DNA of 64,000 nt from Loripinus fragilis (GCA_964019695.1 OZ026522.1:57560811-57624810), one strand, 5' to 3'. Positions 23,027 to 38,000 are shown, numbered from the stretch's first letter. Translations and numbers: made by a program. Notes: generated by a model from the letters alone, not told the origin.

Positions 23027-26000
23027 CTGAAAGATGGAAAACAAAATACAGTGAAAATGCAATGGCTCGAACATGGATGGAAAGTTTAACATGGATAATT
23101 CAAAGTCCCCCTCCATAGCTCCAGATATACATAATAGAACAATTTAAGCAGGCTTTAGTGTGGTTTGTATTGTCTTGTCCTTTTGTATCATGTGGAATGA
23201 TTTATTGGATAGATAAATGAAATACTCCACAAAATGTTCCTGCACAAATAACTTGAAAATGCAAATAAAATCAATTGTTTGTTTGAAAAACATTTCTATG
23301 TATGGTAGTGACAGTATATAAAGTGTGTAATGCCAGAAGATTGGCGATTAGAGCACCTTCTGAAAGCGCCTCCAAGTTAACAATTTTAATTTTAATTTAA
23401 TTTCCCAGCGATGTAGAATGTTAATGATTCTTAAATTAAATATATATCTGATTTTTCAGTTTTACATTATATAGGTTTTTATGTTACATTCATTATTTCA
23501 GAATTGTCTAAATACAATGTGATTAAATGACTGCAAAACAATTTTGCCAACAAATACTCAGAAAAACAATTGAAGGATATTTTGATGAAATCTTATTTCT
23601 AACATTCAATACAATAAAAAGAAACTAAATATACATGTGGTATATAGTTCCAAATATCTACAATCAAAATTGATGTTTAGATTAAGCCACGCTTCAATGG
23701 TTAAAATACAGTGCAGTTCCAAATGGTTTAACCCTCTATACTGAAATGTCACAGGCCTTAAAATGATTAAAACCCTTTTTATTGTTTGTATTCCATAGTG
23801 TGGGTCCCAAAATCATTGCTGACTCTCAGACAAAAGTATGACACCTAATTTTGTAGTCATTATCAATGTTTTACTGCCAATATGTTGTCATATTGGATCG
23901 GGTAGGCCATATCTGCTCAGTTTTGGCGAAGAAATTGTTGTGTTATCTGGTGCAATAACTGACAAATGGGTGATAAATCTTTTCTATCGTCAGAATTAAG
24001 AAAGTAGCAATAACCATGCAGGTCAAGTTTGCAGCAAAAATCTAATCGCTAATTTTATTGCTTGTGAACTTTCTGTAAAGAGGGTTGAGCACAGCACTTT
24101 CAAATTGGTATCCTTGGTCATGTGTGATACTTGATTGTATCGATTCCTGATCTTTGCACCCTTACTTACTTTGATACATTCAGCATGGTACTGTATCGTA
24201 GCCAATGACCCATAAATTTCACTTTGCATATAGCTGAATTCAGACCTGGGGTAATCGTAGTTAGTAATGAGGGTCTGGATGGGATATAATGATTAGTGAA
24301 TAATGGCCCTTTTTATAATGAATAGTGAAAAATGAGCCAAAAAATGAATATTGAATAATGAGGGCCTAAAAATTAATGAATAATTCTATTTTTTAATGAA
24401 TTGAAGAAAAAAATAATGAATTGTGAATAATCAGATTTCTTTGCCACCTTTCTTACTTTTAATGAATAATTGGTCTTATTTTAATGAATAACCCAAAATT
24501 TTAATGAGATGAATAATGGGCTAAATTTTTAATGAATAGTGAATACCAGACCCCCCCCATCCAGACCCTCAGTAATTGTAATTATCTGTAATTAAGTACA
24601 ATTTTCAAAGTAATCATATGTAATTGTAATCATGGTTTGCTCAAGTACATGTAATGTAATTGTAACCATTACTGATTTTTAGCTGTAATTATAATTACTT
24701 TCAAATACTTTACAAATACATTTGGCTATTTACTAAAGAAAATTTGCTCACCACTAGAAACTAACTGATTAGTGATGACTTGTGGTAGTATTTTAATTTA
24801 GATGATTGAGAAAAGGTACACTGTGGATATAAGTAAGTAAGTAAGTTTATTTCTACTTTAACCATAACATGGTCATGTGTAGTATATATATCAATACATA
24901 AATACAAAATTCATACACACAGCCGAAGGTCATGGATGTACTAACCCCCAAATTGCCAATCACAAAAAGGTTTAGCCTGTATTGCAGAACAACATGAACC
25001 CTGGTCTAGAAGCTCACTTCGGATCAGTCTGATCAGGGACCACATTGTTTGCTTCGATTATCAAATTTAGTAAAGTGCCTTCAAACATGTATATATCAAA
25101 TACATATCTGTCATATCTATGATTCTACCGTAGCAAATGACACTTTTAGTACAAAAATATTATTGGCATGATGAGGATTGACATTTGATATGCGACAGGA
25201 CTCCAGTTAAGAGTTCGTAACAGAAATTTAATTTTCCTATTTCTCAACCAAAACATATGTTGTGGGTACTCAAAAGAACCGTCTCAATGAGAAGGCTCCC
25301 TTGAGCACCCAAAACACAAGTTAAAACTGCTGGGTAAGAAAATATTTACAATTTTACTCTGAAATCCTTGTTCATCCAAACCTATGTGCGAACACACAAG
25401 CTGTTCATACTCAGTGCAACCATCTCTATGATATTTTCCACTGGGCAGAAAAGCAAATGTTTCCCAATATAGATATGATGGACAACATAATATCCACAGC
25501 CATGCATATGATGCCATCTACAATTTAGTGGGTTCAAATGGCTACATCGCCTCCAACAATTCAGAAAAAAAAAAATATTGCCTAATGTGGACATTTAATT
25601 AATAAAAGCAAATTTTAAAGATATAGCTACTTTCAGAATCAACATCTATTTTATTCAGATGTTTGAGATTAACACGCATCATTCAATTAAAATAATTTTT
25701 GAAATGCTGCAATAGATTTTGAACATGGTATTAGGTCCATTTGTCTGTTAAAATTCACTCTGACAACATTTTTATATCTCCTTTCATTTGTTGGCATGCT
25801 TAGGTATATTCTCAAATTCAGACCATAAATAGAAGACATCTCAAAGGTGTTAAAATCTTTTGTTATAGAATATGGCTAGGGCATATGAAATAGGACAAGC
25901 GTGAGCTTGTTGACACTAATGCCTATAAACTGCAGCCTTCTTTAAGTGAAAGGGTGATTGTTGATGGGCATGGTTGTCATACAGCCCTACATTTTGGTGT

Positions 26001-29000
26001 CAAAGCTAAAGAAAATCAAGACAAAGTTCCTACGTTGTACTGGTTACCTAAACTCCATAAAAAACCCTATAAAGCAAGATTTATTGCAAATTCTAGTTCT
26101 TGTACAACAACAGAACTTTCTAAATTGTTAACCTCGTGTCTTACAGCTGTTAAAAAACATGTTATCAAATATTGTGAAAAGGTATATGAGAGGTCTGGTA
26201 AAAATCTATTTTGGTCGATTAAAAATTCAGGTGAAATTTTAGATAAACTTAAAGCTAGAGATTTCAATGCGACCAGTTTGTCTACTTATGATTTTTCTAC
26301 TCTTTACACTACTTTACCTCATAATTTAATTAAAGATAAACTTATTGATCTTATTGAAAGTACCTTCCAGAGAGAAGGCTCTCCTTACCTTGCATGTAGT
26401 GACAGAAATGCATTTTTTACTTCAGAAAAACCTAAAAAATATCATGCATGGTCGTGTCAAAATGTATGCGATGCGCTGACCTTTTTGTTGGACAACATTT
26501 TTATTCGATTTGGCACCAAGCTCTATAGACAAGTTGTTGGGATTCCTATGGGCACTAATTGTGCTCCCCTGGTTGCAGATTTATTCCTGTTTTGTTATGA
26601 AAGGGACTTTATGATGTCTCTTTCTGATGATAAGCAGGCTGATGTTATTGATGCGTTTAACACTACTTCCAGATATTTGGACGATATTTTAAATATTAAT
26701 AATGTTTATTTTGACAATATGGTTAGTCAAATATACCCTTCAGAGCTCCAACTTAATAAAGCCAATGCCTCTGATACCGAAGCCGCATTTTTAGACTTGC
26801 ATTTGTCAATTTCTAATGATATTGTTTCTACCAAAATTTATGACAAACGTGACGACTTTGATTTTGAAATTGTCAATTTCCCATTTTTAGATGGTGATGT
26901 TCCTCGTTCTACATCCTATGGAGTCTATATCTCTCAACTCATTCGTTTTGCTAGAGCATCTAGCTATGTTGCTGACTTCAACACTCGCAATATATTGTTA
27001 ACTCAGAAACTTCTTAAACAAGGCTATCGGTATCATAAACTTCGCAAAACATTTTCAAAATTTTATAGACGATACTATGATTTGATTTCTAAATTCCAAG
27101 TTGGACTTAAATCTCTCTTGCGCCAAGGACTTTCGGAACCTGATTTCTATGGTGACTTGGTGTATAAGTTGAAGAAGATTGTTGGCTCTTATAATTTTTC
27201 AGCGCAGTTCATTAAAATAATTTCCCATTATAAAAAGATTGGCTATAACATTAATGTATTGCAACAGACTGCATGCTTGGTAGTCAACCCAATCACGGTT
27301 GGCAACTTTGCTTTCCTCTTTAATTGCACGCCGGTGGGTCGGACTTCAGACTCTATGATGGTTCCGACTTAAAGACTTATCTATTGATGAGATGGTAGGG
27401 GCCTGATGCTTTGGCTGTTTGTCGGGCCCACCGGGGTTTACCTGTTGGATTTCTTTTGCTCCGGTATTCAGTTTAATTTACTGTTGAGTCCTTATCCTTG
27501 CTTTATCTCCTTGTTATATCTTGATTTATATGTTTTAGGAGATGATGCATTGATAAGTTAGGGGTCTTTCATGCAAACCAAATATCTATGTGTCTTGATC
27601 CACATCTGAATTAAGGGTGAGGTTGGCGCCGTTAAACCGGTTTAAGCCCTCCAGTAAAATATTTTACTGACCGTTCCAAGGCGGTACTTCTTTTGTGGAT
27701 CTTTTATGTTTTTGTTCTGTCTTGTGTTTGCTATGTTTTGTGCGCATCTGTTTATATGTGCTTTGTGGTCACCTGCTGGGAAAGGGCTGACCTCTTGGCT
27801 CTCGTTTGTGGTGTCTTCTGTGAGTTTGTCACTTTCCCATTGGTATCCTGGGTCAGGTGTGGTACTTGATTGTATCGATTCCTGATCTTTGCACCATTAC
27901 TTACTTTTATGACTCTCTAAATAGCTACCTGTATATGTGTACCAGCTTGATTAAGATTATGACACAAAAAACATTTTTTGTGGAATGGCCAAATTATAAT
28001 GAGTTACAAGTGTTTATTATCAACAAATCACTAAAAATTCTAAATCATTGTTTGTGCAATGGTAGCACCAGGTTTAAGCCATTTTGAATTATGTTCCCTC
28101 AAATAATAAACATTTGAAAAACTTATGATGATTAAAAGTAAAATCTGTTAACAATTTAAAAATAGCTGACCAAGCAAAATATTGAAGTACCAGACAATTT
28201 CCATCTTACTATGGCATGCTCATCATCTATTAAGTATATAGTCAGATCTGATGTATGATGAATCAAAAATTTGAAAACACATTGGTTTGAACTGAGCATT
28301 ATGTACTATATTTTTAGCTCAACTGAGCCGAAGGCTCCGAGGTGAGCTATTAGTATACCAGTGACTCCGGCGTCCGTCGTCCGTCCGTCCGTTGTCCGTC
28401 CGTCGTCCGTCCGTCCGTCAACATTTTCAAACATCTTCTCCTCTGAAACCACTGGGCCAATTGAACTCAAATTTCATATGGAGACTCCTTAGGATAGGGG
28501 AACGAAAGTTTGTTCAAATGTTCCTGGTCACATGACCAAGATGGCCGCCATGCCCATATATGGTAAAAACCCTTTAAAAATCTTCTTCTCCAGAACCAGA
28601 AGGCCGATGACCTTGGGACTTGGTATGAAGCATCAGGGATGTAGGGCCTACCAAGTATGTTCAAACAATGGTCCTAGGTTGACCTTGACCTACTTAACGT
28701 CAAGGTCAAATTTGCTTCCTAATAGATTTAAATGGGAATTTTTTTGAAAAGTTGATTTTTTTGAATACTGTTAAAGCCAAAGTGATTATTCTTACTTGAT
28801 ATGTTGAAACTAATGAGACAATGGCTATAAATAAGTTTCAAAGGTCAAGGTTGACCTTTGCCCTTTCAGCCAAGGTCGCTCATATTGTGGTCCCATCAAT
28901 ATATTAAAACATAGTTTCCTCACAAACCATTGGCCCAATTGAGTTCAAATTTCATATAAAGACTCCTTATGATAAGTCAGCCAAAGTTTATACAAAATAT

Positions 29001-32000
29001 TTTGGTCACATGACAAAGATGGCCGCCACGCCCATATATGGTAAAAACCTTTTAAAAATCTTCATCTCCAGAACCAGAAGGCCAGTGACCTTGAGACTTG
29101 GTATGTAGTATTGGGGATGTGGGGCCTACCAAGTTTGTTCAAATGATGATCCTAGGATGACCTTGACCTATTTAACGTCAAGGTCAAGTTTGCTTCCTAA
29201 TGCATTTGAATGGAAAATTGAATTGAAAAGTTGGTTTTTTGAATACTGTGGAAGCCAAAGTCATTATTCTCACTTGATATGTTCAATCTAGTGGATATAA
29301 ATAAGTTTCAAAGGTCAAGGTTGATCTTTGACCTTTCAGCAAAGGTGGCTTATATTGGAGTCCCATCAACATATTAAAACATAGTTTTCTCAGACAATTC
29401 TTGGCCAATTGAAACCAAATTTCATATGACAACTCTTCATGATTGGTTAGCCAAAACTTATACAAATTGTTATGGTCATATGACTAACATGGCCACCATG
29501 CCCATATATGGTAAAAACTCTTTAAATCTCTTCTTCTCTGGAACCAAAAGGCCATTGGCTTTGGGACTTGGTGTTTAGGATTGGGGATGTGGGCCCTACC
29601 AGGTTAGCACAAATGATGAATCTAGGTTGACCTTGACTTACTTGATGCCAAGGTCAAATTTGATTCCTTATGCATTTATATGGAGAAAATCTTAAAATGT
29701 TCATTTTCTGTAACTGAGCCGAATTCATTAAAGTTAAACCTATTGAGACAATGATTAATTAAGTACCAAATGTCAAGCTGACCTGTGACCTTTTTATCCA
29801 AGGCCACTCATTTGGACTGCTACATACCTATCTAAACATCTTTTTCTCAGAAATCACTAGGCTGTTTGATGGATTATTCATTAGATTGTTTAGGTCACTT
29901 GACCAAAATGTATATGGTAAAAACAAAATTTGTTCTATTATAAGCTGTAGTTAACCTTGACCTATTTTAACATTATTAAGAAGATCAGGTGAGCGCCTCA
30001 GGACCTTCAGGTCCTCTAGTTTTTAAACTTTTATAAGAATGTGAATAAAAGTTCATAGCCAGTTATTTTTTCATTTATTTAAGAAAGGGCAGTATAGGAC
30101 ATAGCATTATATATGCATAAAACTGCAAAGACCCTAATCTCTTTATAACTTTAAAAGTGAGTACTATATATATAGCATTATAATTTTATACGAAAAATTC
30201 AAAGTAATCAGTAATTATTTGATTACATTTCTAAAGTAATCGTAATTGCAATCATTACATTTCTACAGGTCCTGAAATCGTAATGTAATTATTGATCAGT
30301 GAAAGTAATTGTAATGTATATGAATACTTTTCAATGTATTTGGCCCCAGGTCTGGCTGAATTACAGATTGGTAGGTCTAGCAAATACAAAAATACTCTGT
30401 TTGGGAATTATACTCTCTTATGTTATATAGTCAAAATAATTTTAATATCCTTCAATTGTTTTTACTGAGTATATTTTCAAATGTTCATATTGCTAAATAA
30501 CTGCAAGAAACCCAGATCACAGAACAATGAGTGCCAGTATATTTGTTGCTTTCAAAGGCTGTGCACAAGTACCATGAGTCACTCAACGTCACTTAAGTAA
30601 TTACTTGGGAAACATCGCCCTCTACAGCTATATTTCTCCTCCAGAATTCTTGATCCACATCTATTATATATTAGAGTATGCTGACCTTTTTTTAATTTAC
30701 CAATGCTTCTATTACATCCAATTTTCAGTTATTCCTACTTTTCCTTGTAAATTTGCAGATTTTAAAAAAAGCTATCCATAACGCATATAATGAAAAAAAA
30801 CACCTCAAACCAGTGGCAAGTTCTTTGCTGGCCATTAGGGGTGGTGTTTGTCGTTTGTTTGTTTTTTTGTTGTTTGTGTTTCGTGTTTTTTGGGATTTCC
30901 TGTCTTTTCGTTGTGGCTTTGTGGTCACCTGCTGGGAGGGGGCTAACCTCTTGGCTCTCTTGTGTGTGATGGTTTTTGTATTTTTGTCACTTTCCCGTTG
31001 TTCTGGGTCGGATGTGGTGCTTGATTGTATCGATTCCTGATCTTTGCCTTTGTTACTTTATTATGATGACACATTCAGGCTACGAATTTGGGTGTAGGCG
31101 AACATCCAATCTAAACAACCTATTACTTATGTGCCAAGGATAGAACAAACCTTCATAAATTTGAACACCACAGACCCCTATTTCTCCCATTTGTAGGGAG
31201 CATTCGTCTCAGATATTTATTTTCCATTAAATTAACCAAGTAAAGGAACTATATAAGAAGGAAAATACGACACATTTATCCGGCTCAACCTTAAAATGGC
31301 ATGTTCAAAGCTACGTTATATTCATGTTTACACCACGCATTTATAAATATAAGTAAACTATATGGTTTATTCTTTCTAGGACGTTTTATATGCAATCAGT
31401 GTACACCACTCTTCATTATGCGCCCTGGAATGTGTCTAAGCATAACTGTGGCCATGGCAACATCCCTCGTACAAAACATAAATTTAATCAAAAGTCAGAA
31501 GTTATAATCAGAAGTATAATCAGGTGCTGGGCTGGATTATCCTATCATTTTACCAATAAATTGTATACAAACAAATAATCCCTGATAGATTAGCAGTCTA
31601 ATCTGGGACTACTTTGTTTCTCCTGCTTTTGCTGTCTGAGGGAAAGGGAAGTTATACTCAAAGTGTAAATACCTTACCCATTGGCAATGAGAATAAATTA
31701 CATGCTAGTTTGTATCTATACTCACCTGTTCCAGAAAGAAATATCTTGTAGCTCATTGGTGATAACATGTGTCATTGGCAGAAATAGTCCACTTACATTG
31801 GTATGTGTAGGAACCTTGTCTGTTACTATAAAACACGAATAGAACACATTGATATTATTTCGAATCATCTCACATGAGTATTTCGTAAACAGTGAATCTA
31901 CAAATCAGCTGATTAGGGTCGTCAATTTTGGTACATATGTAAAAAGGATGGAATAACGCAATTTAACTGACTGGTATACAGGGAGGGATTTGACATTCTT

Positions 32001-35000
32001 TAAGTTTTCCTAGACTGATGGATTATTCAATCTGGTTCAATACCAAAGATCGCAATAATTTAATTTATCAGTTACCTCTCACATTAACTGTATTGTTACA
32101 CGTTGCTTGATAAACATGGTATTTCTCACGGCATGTGCCTTAATCAGGTCATGATGACGTTGCACTTTTTGAATGACGTCGCTAATGACGTTGAATCAAC
32201 ACAAAAAAACAAAAATTACGTCATAATCGCTAGTTTGAAGAGTGAATTAATGGGCAAACTGATAAATAGAATACCAGGTTCGCGTCCTTTGATATCAAGT
32301 TTACCAGGCTGGGCTTTGAGAATGCATGTTGCCTCGCGATGTCAAAAAGCGTTCTCAAAGCCTTGCCTGGTAAACTTGATATCAAAAGACACTCACCTAG
32401 TATTCTCTATGTATGTTTCAAGCTGTCACAGAGACTAGCTACAGAGACTAGCTAAAATATTGAATATTGCATGTAGCAAGTGTAGCTATTAAACTTTTGC
32501 ATGCAACAAAATCTAGCCCCGAGGTTATAGTATAAGAATCTATCATGAGAGTGAGGGAAGCACAGCAAAATCTGTCCGGAGGATCGCAGTTTGGCATCAC
32601 GAGGCATTCTGAGTGATGACAAGCGGTGATCCCGAGGGATGGCATTTTCTATCCTACCCTCACACGATAAACGGATTCTTTTTCTTGCTCACCACTGTTT
32701 TTTTTTATTTATTTATTAATTTTTAAATAAGCTTCCAGAAGTCCTTGAATACGCATAGATGCAATTTCACATGATGACGTTACTTGACGTCCTGGGTAAG
32801 ATAGCATGTGTAAGATAAATAGAATCCATCATTGGTGTTCAGTGGGGACAGAAAAATCCCAATCGAGGGCCCACCGTTCCAGTGGGAAACGAGGCTTGCC
32901 GAGTTTCCCACTGAACGGTGGACCCGAGGGTTGGGATTTTTCTGGAACCACTGATTACCAATGATCGATTCTTTTTCTCATATACCACGACTGTACGGTA
33001 CATTACTGTGTGAGATTTGTCGATGACGTCACTGAGATCGATGTTTACAGTCGATGACGCGCACAGTACAAATCAACTTGAAACAGCGAATAAACAGCGC
33101 ATTAAACAATGAACAAATGGTTATTTCATCAAAATGGATTTACAAGAACTATCTTATCAGCCACAGTAACTTGAGTAAGTAATTTTGTTGAGGAAAATGT
33201 GTGTGTGTGGTGTGTTTTACATCGTCAAGGCTCCCCGTCCCGGTGTCAGTCACTCAATGCCCAACACAACAGGTTGAATATGTCAATAGCATGTTCAAAG
33301 CATTGAATAAATGTTGTAAGTTAAAATGCGCAGTTTTACTTTTAGACCAAGTTGAAGGCCGACTTAAATCGCTGAAAATTCAACATAGAATTTTTTCCTG
33401 ATTGACAACAATTCAACTTTCGTTTTCGAAGGAATACAGTCATGCGCCAAAAATCTTATCTCGCATTAGCAACCGGCCGCGCGTGGCTTATCTCGTATTA
33501 GTTACGCTTATCTCACATGGGTAGCGATGAGGGACAGAGCTTACATAGGAATCACTCGATCTTGTGTGCGTTGGTATGTGAGAAAAGATTTTCTATCCCA
33601 GGGTAACATCTCAGATATTCTTATCTGGTGTGCAAGAAAAAATGTCATGCTCAACTGAACCGAGCATAAAATTTCAATTGCTCGCAAAAACTAAACTACT
33701 GAAAAATACTTTTGCTTTTAAATTCTCAGATGGTGTTTTTATCATGCTTATCAGTGTTAAAATGCCAACAATTGTTGGCATTTTTACATTTATGAGCAGG
33801 ATAAATTTCACGCTCAGTAAAGAAGAGCATGAAAAACGTTTTGTAACCTCGGGGCTAGGGTTTCCCGCGATGAGGTCCCGAATATCCATCATCTATTATA
33901 AGGGATCAGATGTTTAAAAGTTTCAAAACATGGTGTTTGCGGAATGTAGAGTTTATGATCATAGGTAGTGCAGACACTGATGAGATGGCACATCCAGGTC
34001 TTCATTGTTTGCCAATACCTTTGTATGGCGTTCATTAATTGTTTAACCCATAAACGCCTACAGTTTTTTGTGGGACATAGGTAAACAGTGCAGACCCAGG
34101 TCAGACACAACACAAGGTGGCGTCTGATCAGGGTCTTTATCCTGAGCTTACAGAATCTTTTATCAAATTTTGAATAAAAAATTAAAATACAACCGTACAA
34201 CCCAAAATGGAAATGGGCTGATCCAATGGACAAGAGGGAAATTCCATTTGGCTGAGATTGGCTAAATGCGTTACTTACACAGTAAAACCTGCCTTGAGCG
34301 GCCACTCAAAATAGACAAAACAAAGGTCTTAAAGACACATGGTAGCTTAATGCAGGTCGAAAGTATTGCAGAATGCTCTGCATTCTGCAATACTTTTGAC
34401 CACCATTAAGCAATAATCCGCCTTGAAAACCATTTTTGTCTTTTTGGGGTTGCTGCTTAAGACAGGTTTAACTGTAATAAACACATAACTAAAACATCTT
34501 ACCAGGAAAGTTAGGCGTCCAGTGCATCTTCTCCAATACTTCTGCAAGCACTGTCAGCTCTCCTTTTGCTGAAAAAGAAAAAAGTTCGATTTTCAGAGTT
34601 TATACGTACATGCTTGTATTCACTGCTTAAAATACTTAAAGGAACACCTGATAATTTTCCATAAAATAATAATGTAAACCCTTGTTCATTAGAAAAGTCA
34701 TGTATTTCACTAGACTATGAGTTAGAAGCCCATTTTTGCTATCTTTGCTAAGATAGTCAAAGTATTGGATCAAAAAAGGTTTTTGATTAAACAATCACTG
34801 CCCAAGTCCAAGGCTCAAATTTTGTATTTTTGAATTTTCTTGAAAATGACGACTTTCTGGCAATCTGTAGAATCTATAGAATGTGTTGATAGCGTAACCT
34901 AATGATTTCTGCTACATTAAAAGGCTATCAAATGTACAGAAATGATGATATTGAATGTTTGATTAAAATGTTTGTATTAAAATTTGGTTTTGAAAAAAAA

Positions 35001-38000
35001 AGGCTATTTTTTAACAGAAAATCGTTCCACAGAGATTTCTGGGAAGGGATTACTACATTTTTATCAACAAGCATCGTCCTTAACGGATCAGTTTACAAAT
35101 TAAAGGGCAAACATGGTTTTGTCTTATAAATCTAACTCTTGCTATGAGTCAGACTATGAATGCATTTGTATTGTGATCAATGGCAAGACACTTAGTGTTC
35201 CTTTCAATATTTTGAACTGTACATGTATATCATAAAATAGCAAAAAAAAAACTAAAAAGTTAATGTATTTCAATGAAACGACATGTATTGACAATCAGTT
35301 TTTGTCTATTATTTGTAGCATTAAGTGTATCTAGAAAAAAAGGAAACATAAATGGGTAGCTGAAATTTCATTCTCTGTTGAATTCGGACCTGAGTAAATT
35401 TTCTCTTTGTCACAAAATGATATTCCCTTTTTAATAGTTGACACACTTTGAAATAAACTCTCTAAGGGTCGTGTAAATCTTTATTCACACATGCATATTA
35501 TTGAGGTAATTCTAATAAAACTTGGCACAGTTTTTATTCGCACTTGCATATTATTGAGTTATAATGAAAAAGAACAAACACTGTTTCTAAATAATGCATG
35601 TCCGGTTTATGTCAAATAAGGTCACTTTTTCAACAAATTCTGCAATATTTGCCCGTATCATTGGCGTACACAAATAATAACTGTAACACACAGAAGCATT
35701 GATATACACATTAATTATGTTTCAATAGAACCATTTAGTTGGTGATAGTTATTAAAAAATTTATACTGAAGTTTTAAAACCTGCTTAACTTTAAGCCAAT
35801 TGTGTATATTATCTTCACTCCATATACTTATTAGAAATAATATATGAAAACTTAGGAGCCCCTTAGATGGCAACAATTATTCATAACAGAATGTCGATCC
35901 AGATCTGGATCCAAACCGTTGACACTCTGATAGTGTAACTGAAAAATGTTTTGAAAAAAATCGCCAGAAGACAACAAAAGCATGCAAAATTACCCAACAT
36001 GCAAAGAGTAATGAGTAATATTAACCCATTTGCAGTGAGTGGTAAGTTAAAACCATCATAAATTTTGACAAGCAGAAAAAAAATCCATTCAACATAAATG
36101 GGCTAAGCATTGATATACAATGTACAAGTGGACTGGGACATGAAATTTCCAACAATGAGTAATGTGCGACCAGCAAAGGCTCAGACCAGCCTGCGCATAC
36201 GCGCAGTCTGATCAGACCCTTTGCTAGTCGCTTGAATATGCTATGACTGTTGAGCTACTGACTGAAGATTGTTGGAAATCACATGTTGCGGCTCTTATGT
36301 ACCTACTTAAGTAATGCTGGAAGAATTCTTGAAGAGCTAACGGGTCTCTGGCAGCCACCATCTTGTGGTAGTCTTCCTCCTGTTCCAAGATAGCCTTGAC
36401 ATACCCTCTGACGTAGCTACAGATGTCTTTCATCACCGTGTCATAATCGTGTACATCAGAGAAGCTGGCATGTGACGGTATAATTAGAAACTGTTCCAAA
36501 TAGTTCCTGACATGCATGCATACCTCATAGGTTTCAATCTCTTTTAACCTACAATGAAACAAAAAAAGTAAGTGAGTATGATCAGGAAATACCACAATTA
36601 CAAAATGTTCATGAATTTTTTCTTATAGTTCCTGACATGTATGCAAACCCACTAGGTTTCAATCTCTTTTAACCTAAAATAAAACAAAATTATCATGAAC
36701 TATTTTAAATAGTTCCTGACATGCATGCATACCACATAGGTTTCAATCTCTTTTAATCTACAATGAAACAGAATTATCAGGGACTGTTCCAAATAGTTCT
36801 CGACATACATGCATAGCTAATAGGTTTCAATCTCTTTTAATCTACAATGAAACAGAATTATCAGGGACTGTTCCAAATAGTTCCTGACATGCATGCATAC
36901 CTCATAGGTTTCAATCCCTTTTAAACTACAATGGAACAAAATTATCAGGGACTGTTCTAAATGGTTCCTGACATGCATGCATACCACATAGGTTTCAATC
37001 CCTTTTAAACTACAATACAACAAATTTATCAGGGACTGTTCTAAATGGTTCCTGACATGCATGCATACCTCATAGATTTCAATTTTTTTTAATCTACAAT
37101 GAAACACAATTATCATGAATTGTTCCTAATAGTTCCTGTCATGCATGCATACCACATAGGTTTCAATCCCTTTTCAAAATTATCATGAACCGTTCCAAAT
37201 AGTTCCTGACATGCATGCATACCTCATAGGTTTCAATCTCTTAACCTAAAATGAAACAGAATTATAAGGGACTGTTCCAAATAGTTCCTGACATGCATGC
37301 ATACCGCATAGGTTTCAATCTTTTTTAATCTATAATGAAACAAAATCATCATGAACTGTTCAAAATAGTTCCTGACATACATGCATACCGCATAGGTTTC
37401 AATCTCTTTTAACCTAAAATGAAACAGAATTATCAGGGACTGTTCCACAAAGTTCCTCACATACATGCATACCTCATAGGTTTCAATCTCTTTTAGTCTA
37501 CAATGAAACATATTTACAAGGGACTGTTCCAAGATGATCCTACTTTACAATAGAGTAAGAATTGCTGTTGCAGGAAATGGCAATTGGTATTCCTGATAAG
37601 TTTATCCCTCTTAATTTGAAATTTAAGAAATATCAGCCGACACCAAATCATCATACACTGCCATGAAAACGAATTGTGACTAAAGTAAGAAAGAGGGTAA
37701 AGATCAGGAATCGATACAATTAAGCACCACACCTGACCCAGGATACAAATGGGAAAGTGACAACTTTACAATTAGCCATCACAAATGAGAGCCAAGAGTT
37801 CAGCCCTTTCCCGGCAGGTGACTACAAGGCATCAATAAACAGACGCGCACTAAAGCATAACAAAAACAAGACAGAAATAACATAAATGATCCACAAAAGA
37901 AGCACCGCCTTTAACAGTCAGTAAAATATCTCACTGATAGGCTTAAACCGGTTTCACGGTGCGCCTAGGTTGTTTCTGATATGCTTGTATAAAGTCAACT

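Larger units (their letters stand above)
24241..30354. mobile_element. 6.1-kb hAT-like element with perfect 8-bp target duplication
   Basis: The left end is CAGACCTGGGG and the right end is CCCCAGGTCTG, an 11-bp perfect inverted repeat. The 8 bp GCTGAATT occurs immediately outside both ends (24233-24240 and 30355-30362). Short CAG-starting ends plus an 8-bp duplication are the signature of the hAT superfamily. Both subterminal regions are rich in GTAATTGTAAT/ATTACATTAC phrases. No transposase frame survives. Inside are nested a hairpin element, a Penelope-like retroelement and a 1.7-kb repeat, so most of the length may be later insertions. Confidence 0.75.

Noticed and set aside
22906..23118. 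Plus-strand 70-codon open frame
   Set aside because: It is the shadow of exon 9 on the minus strand, which has an acceptor, the right phase and a stop.
30753..31040. 95-codon plus-strand open frame
   Set aside because: It lies in the untranslated tail of a Penelope-like element; other copies of the tail do not keep the frame.
33889..34305. 138-codon minus-strand open frame
   Set aside because: Parts recur as repeat sequence near 46210-46330 without an open frame; no domain or splice support.
34902..35129. 75-codon plus-strand frame (MISATLKGYQ...)
   Set aside because: No homology that I recognise, no splice sites and AT-rich composition; likely chance.
36817..37532. Two 99-codon minus-strand frames with 28-residue repeats as separate genes
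   Set aside because: They are read-through of the 84-bp tandem repeat; no start context or independent gene structure is seen.
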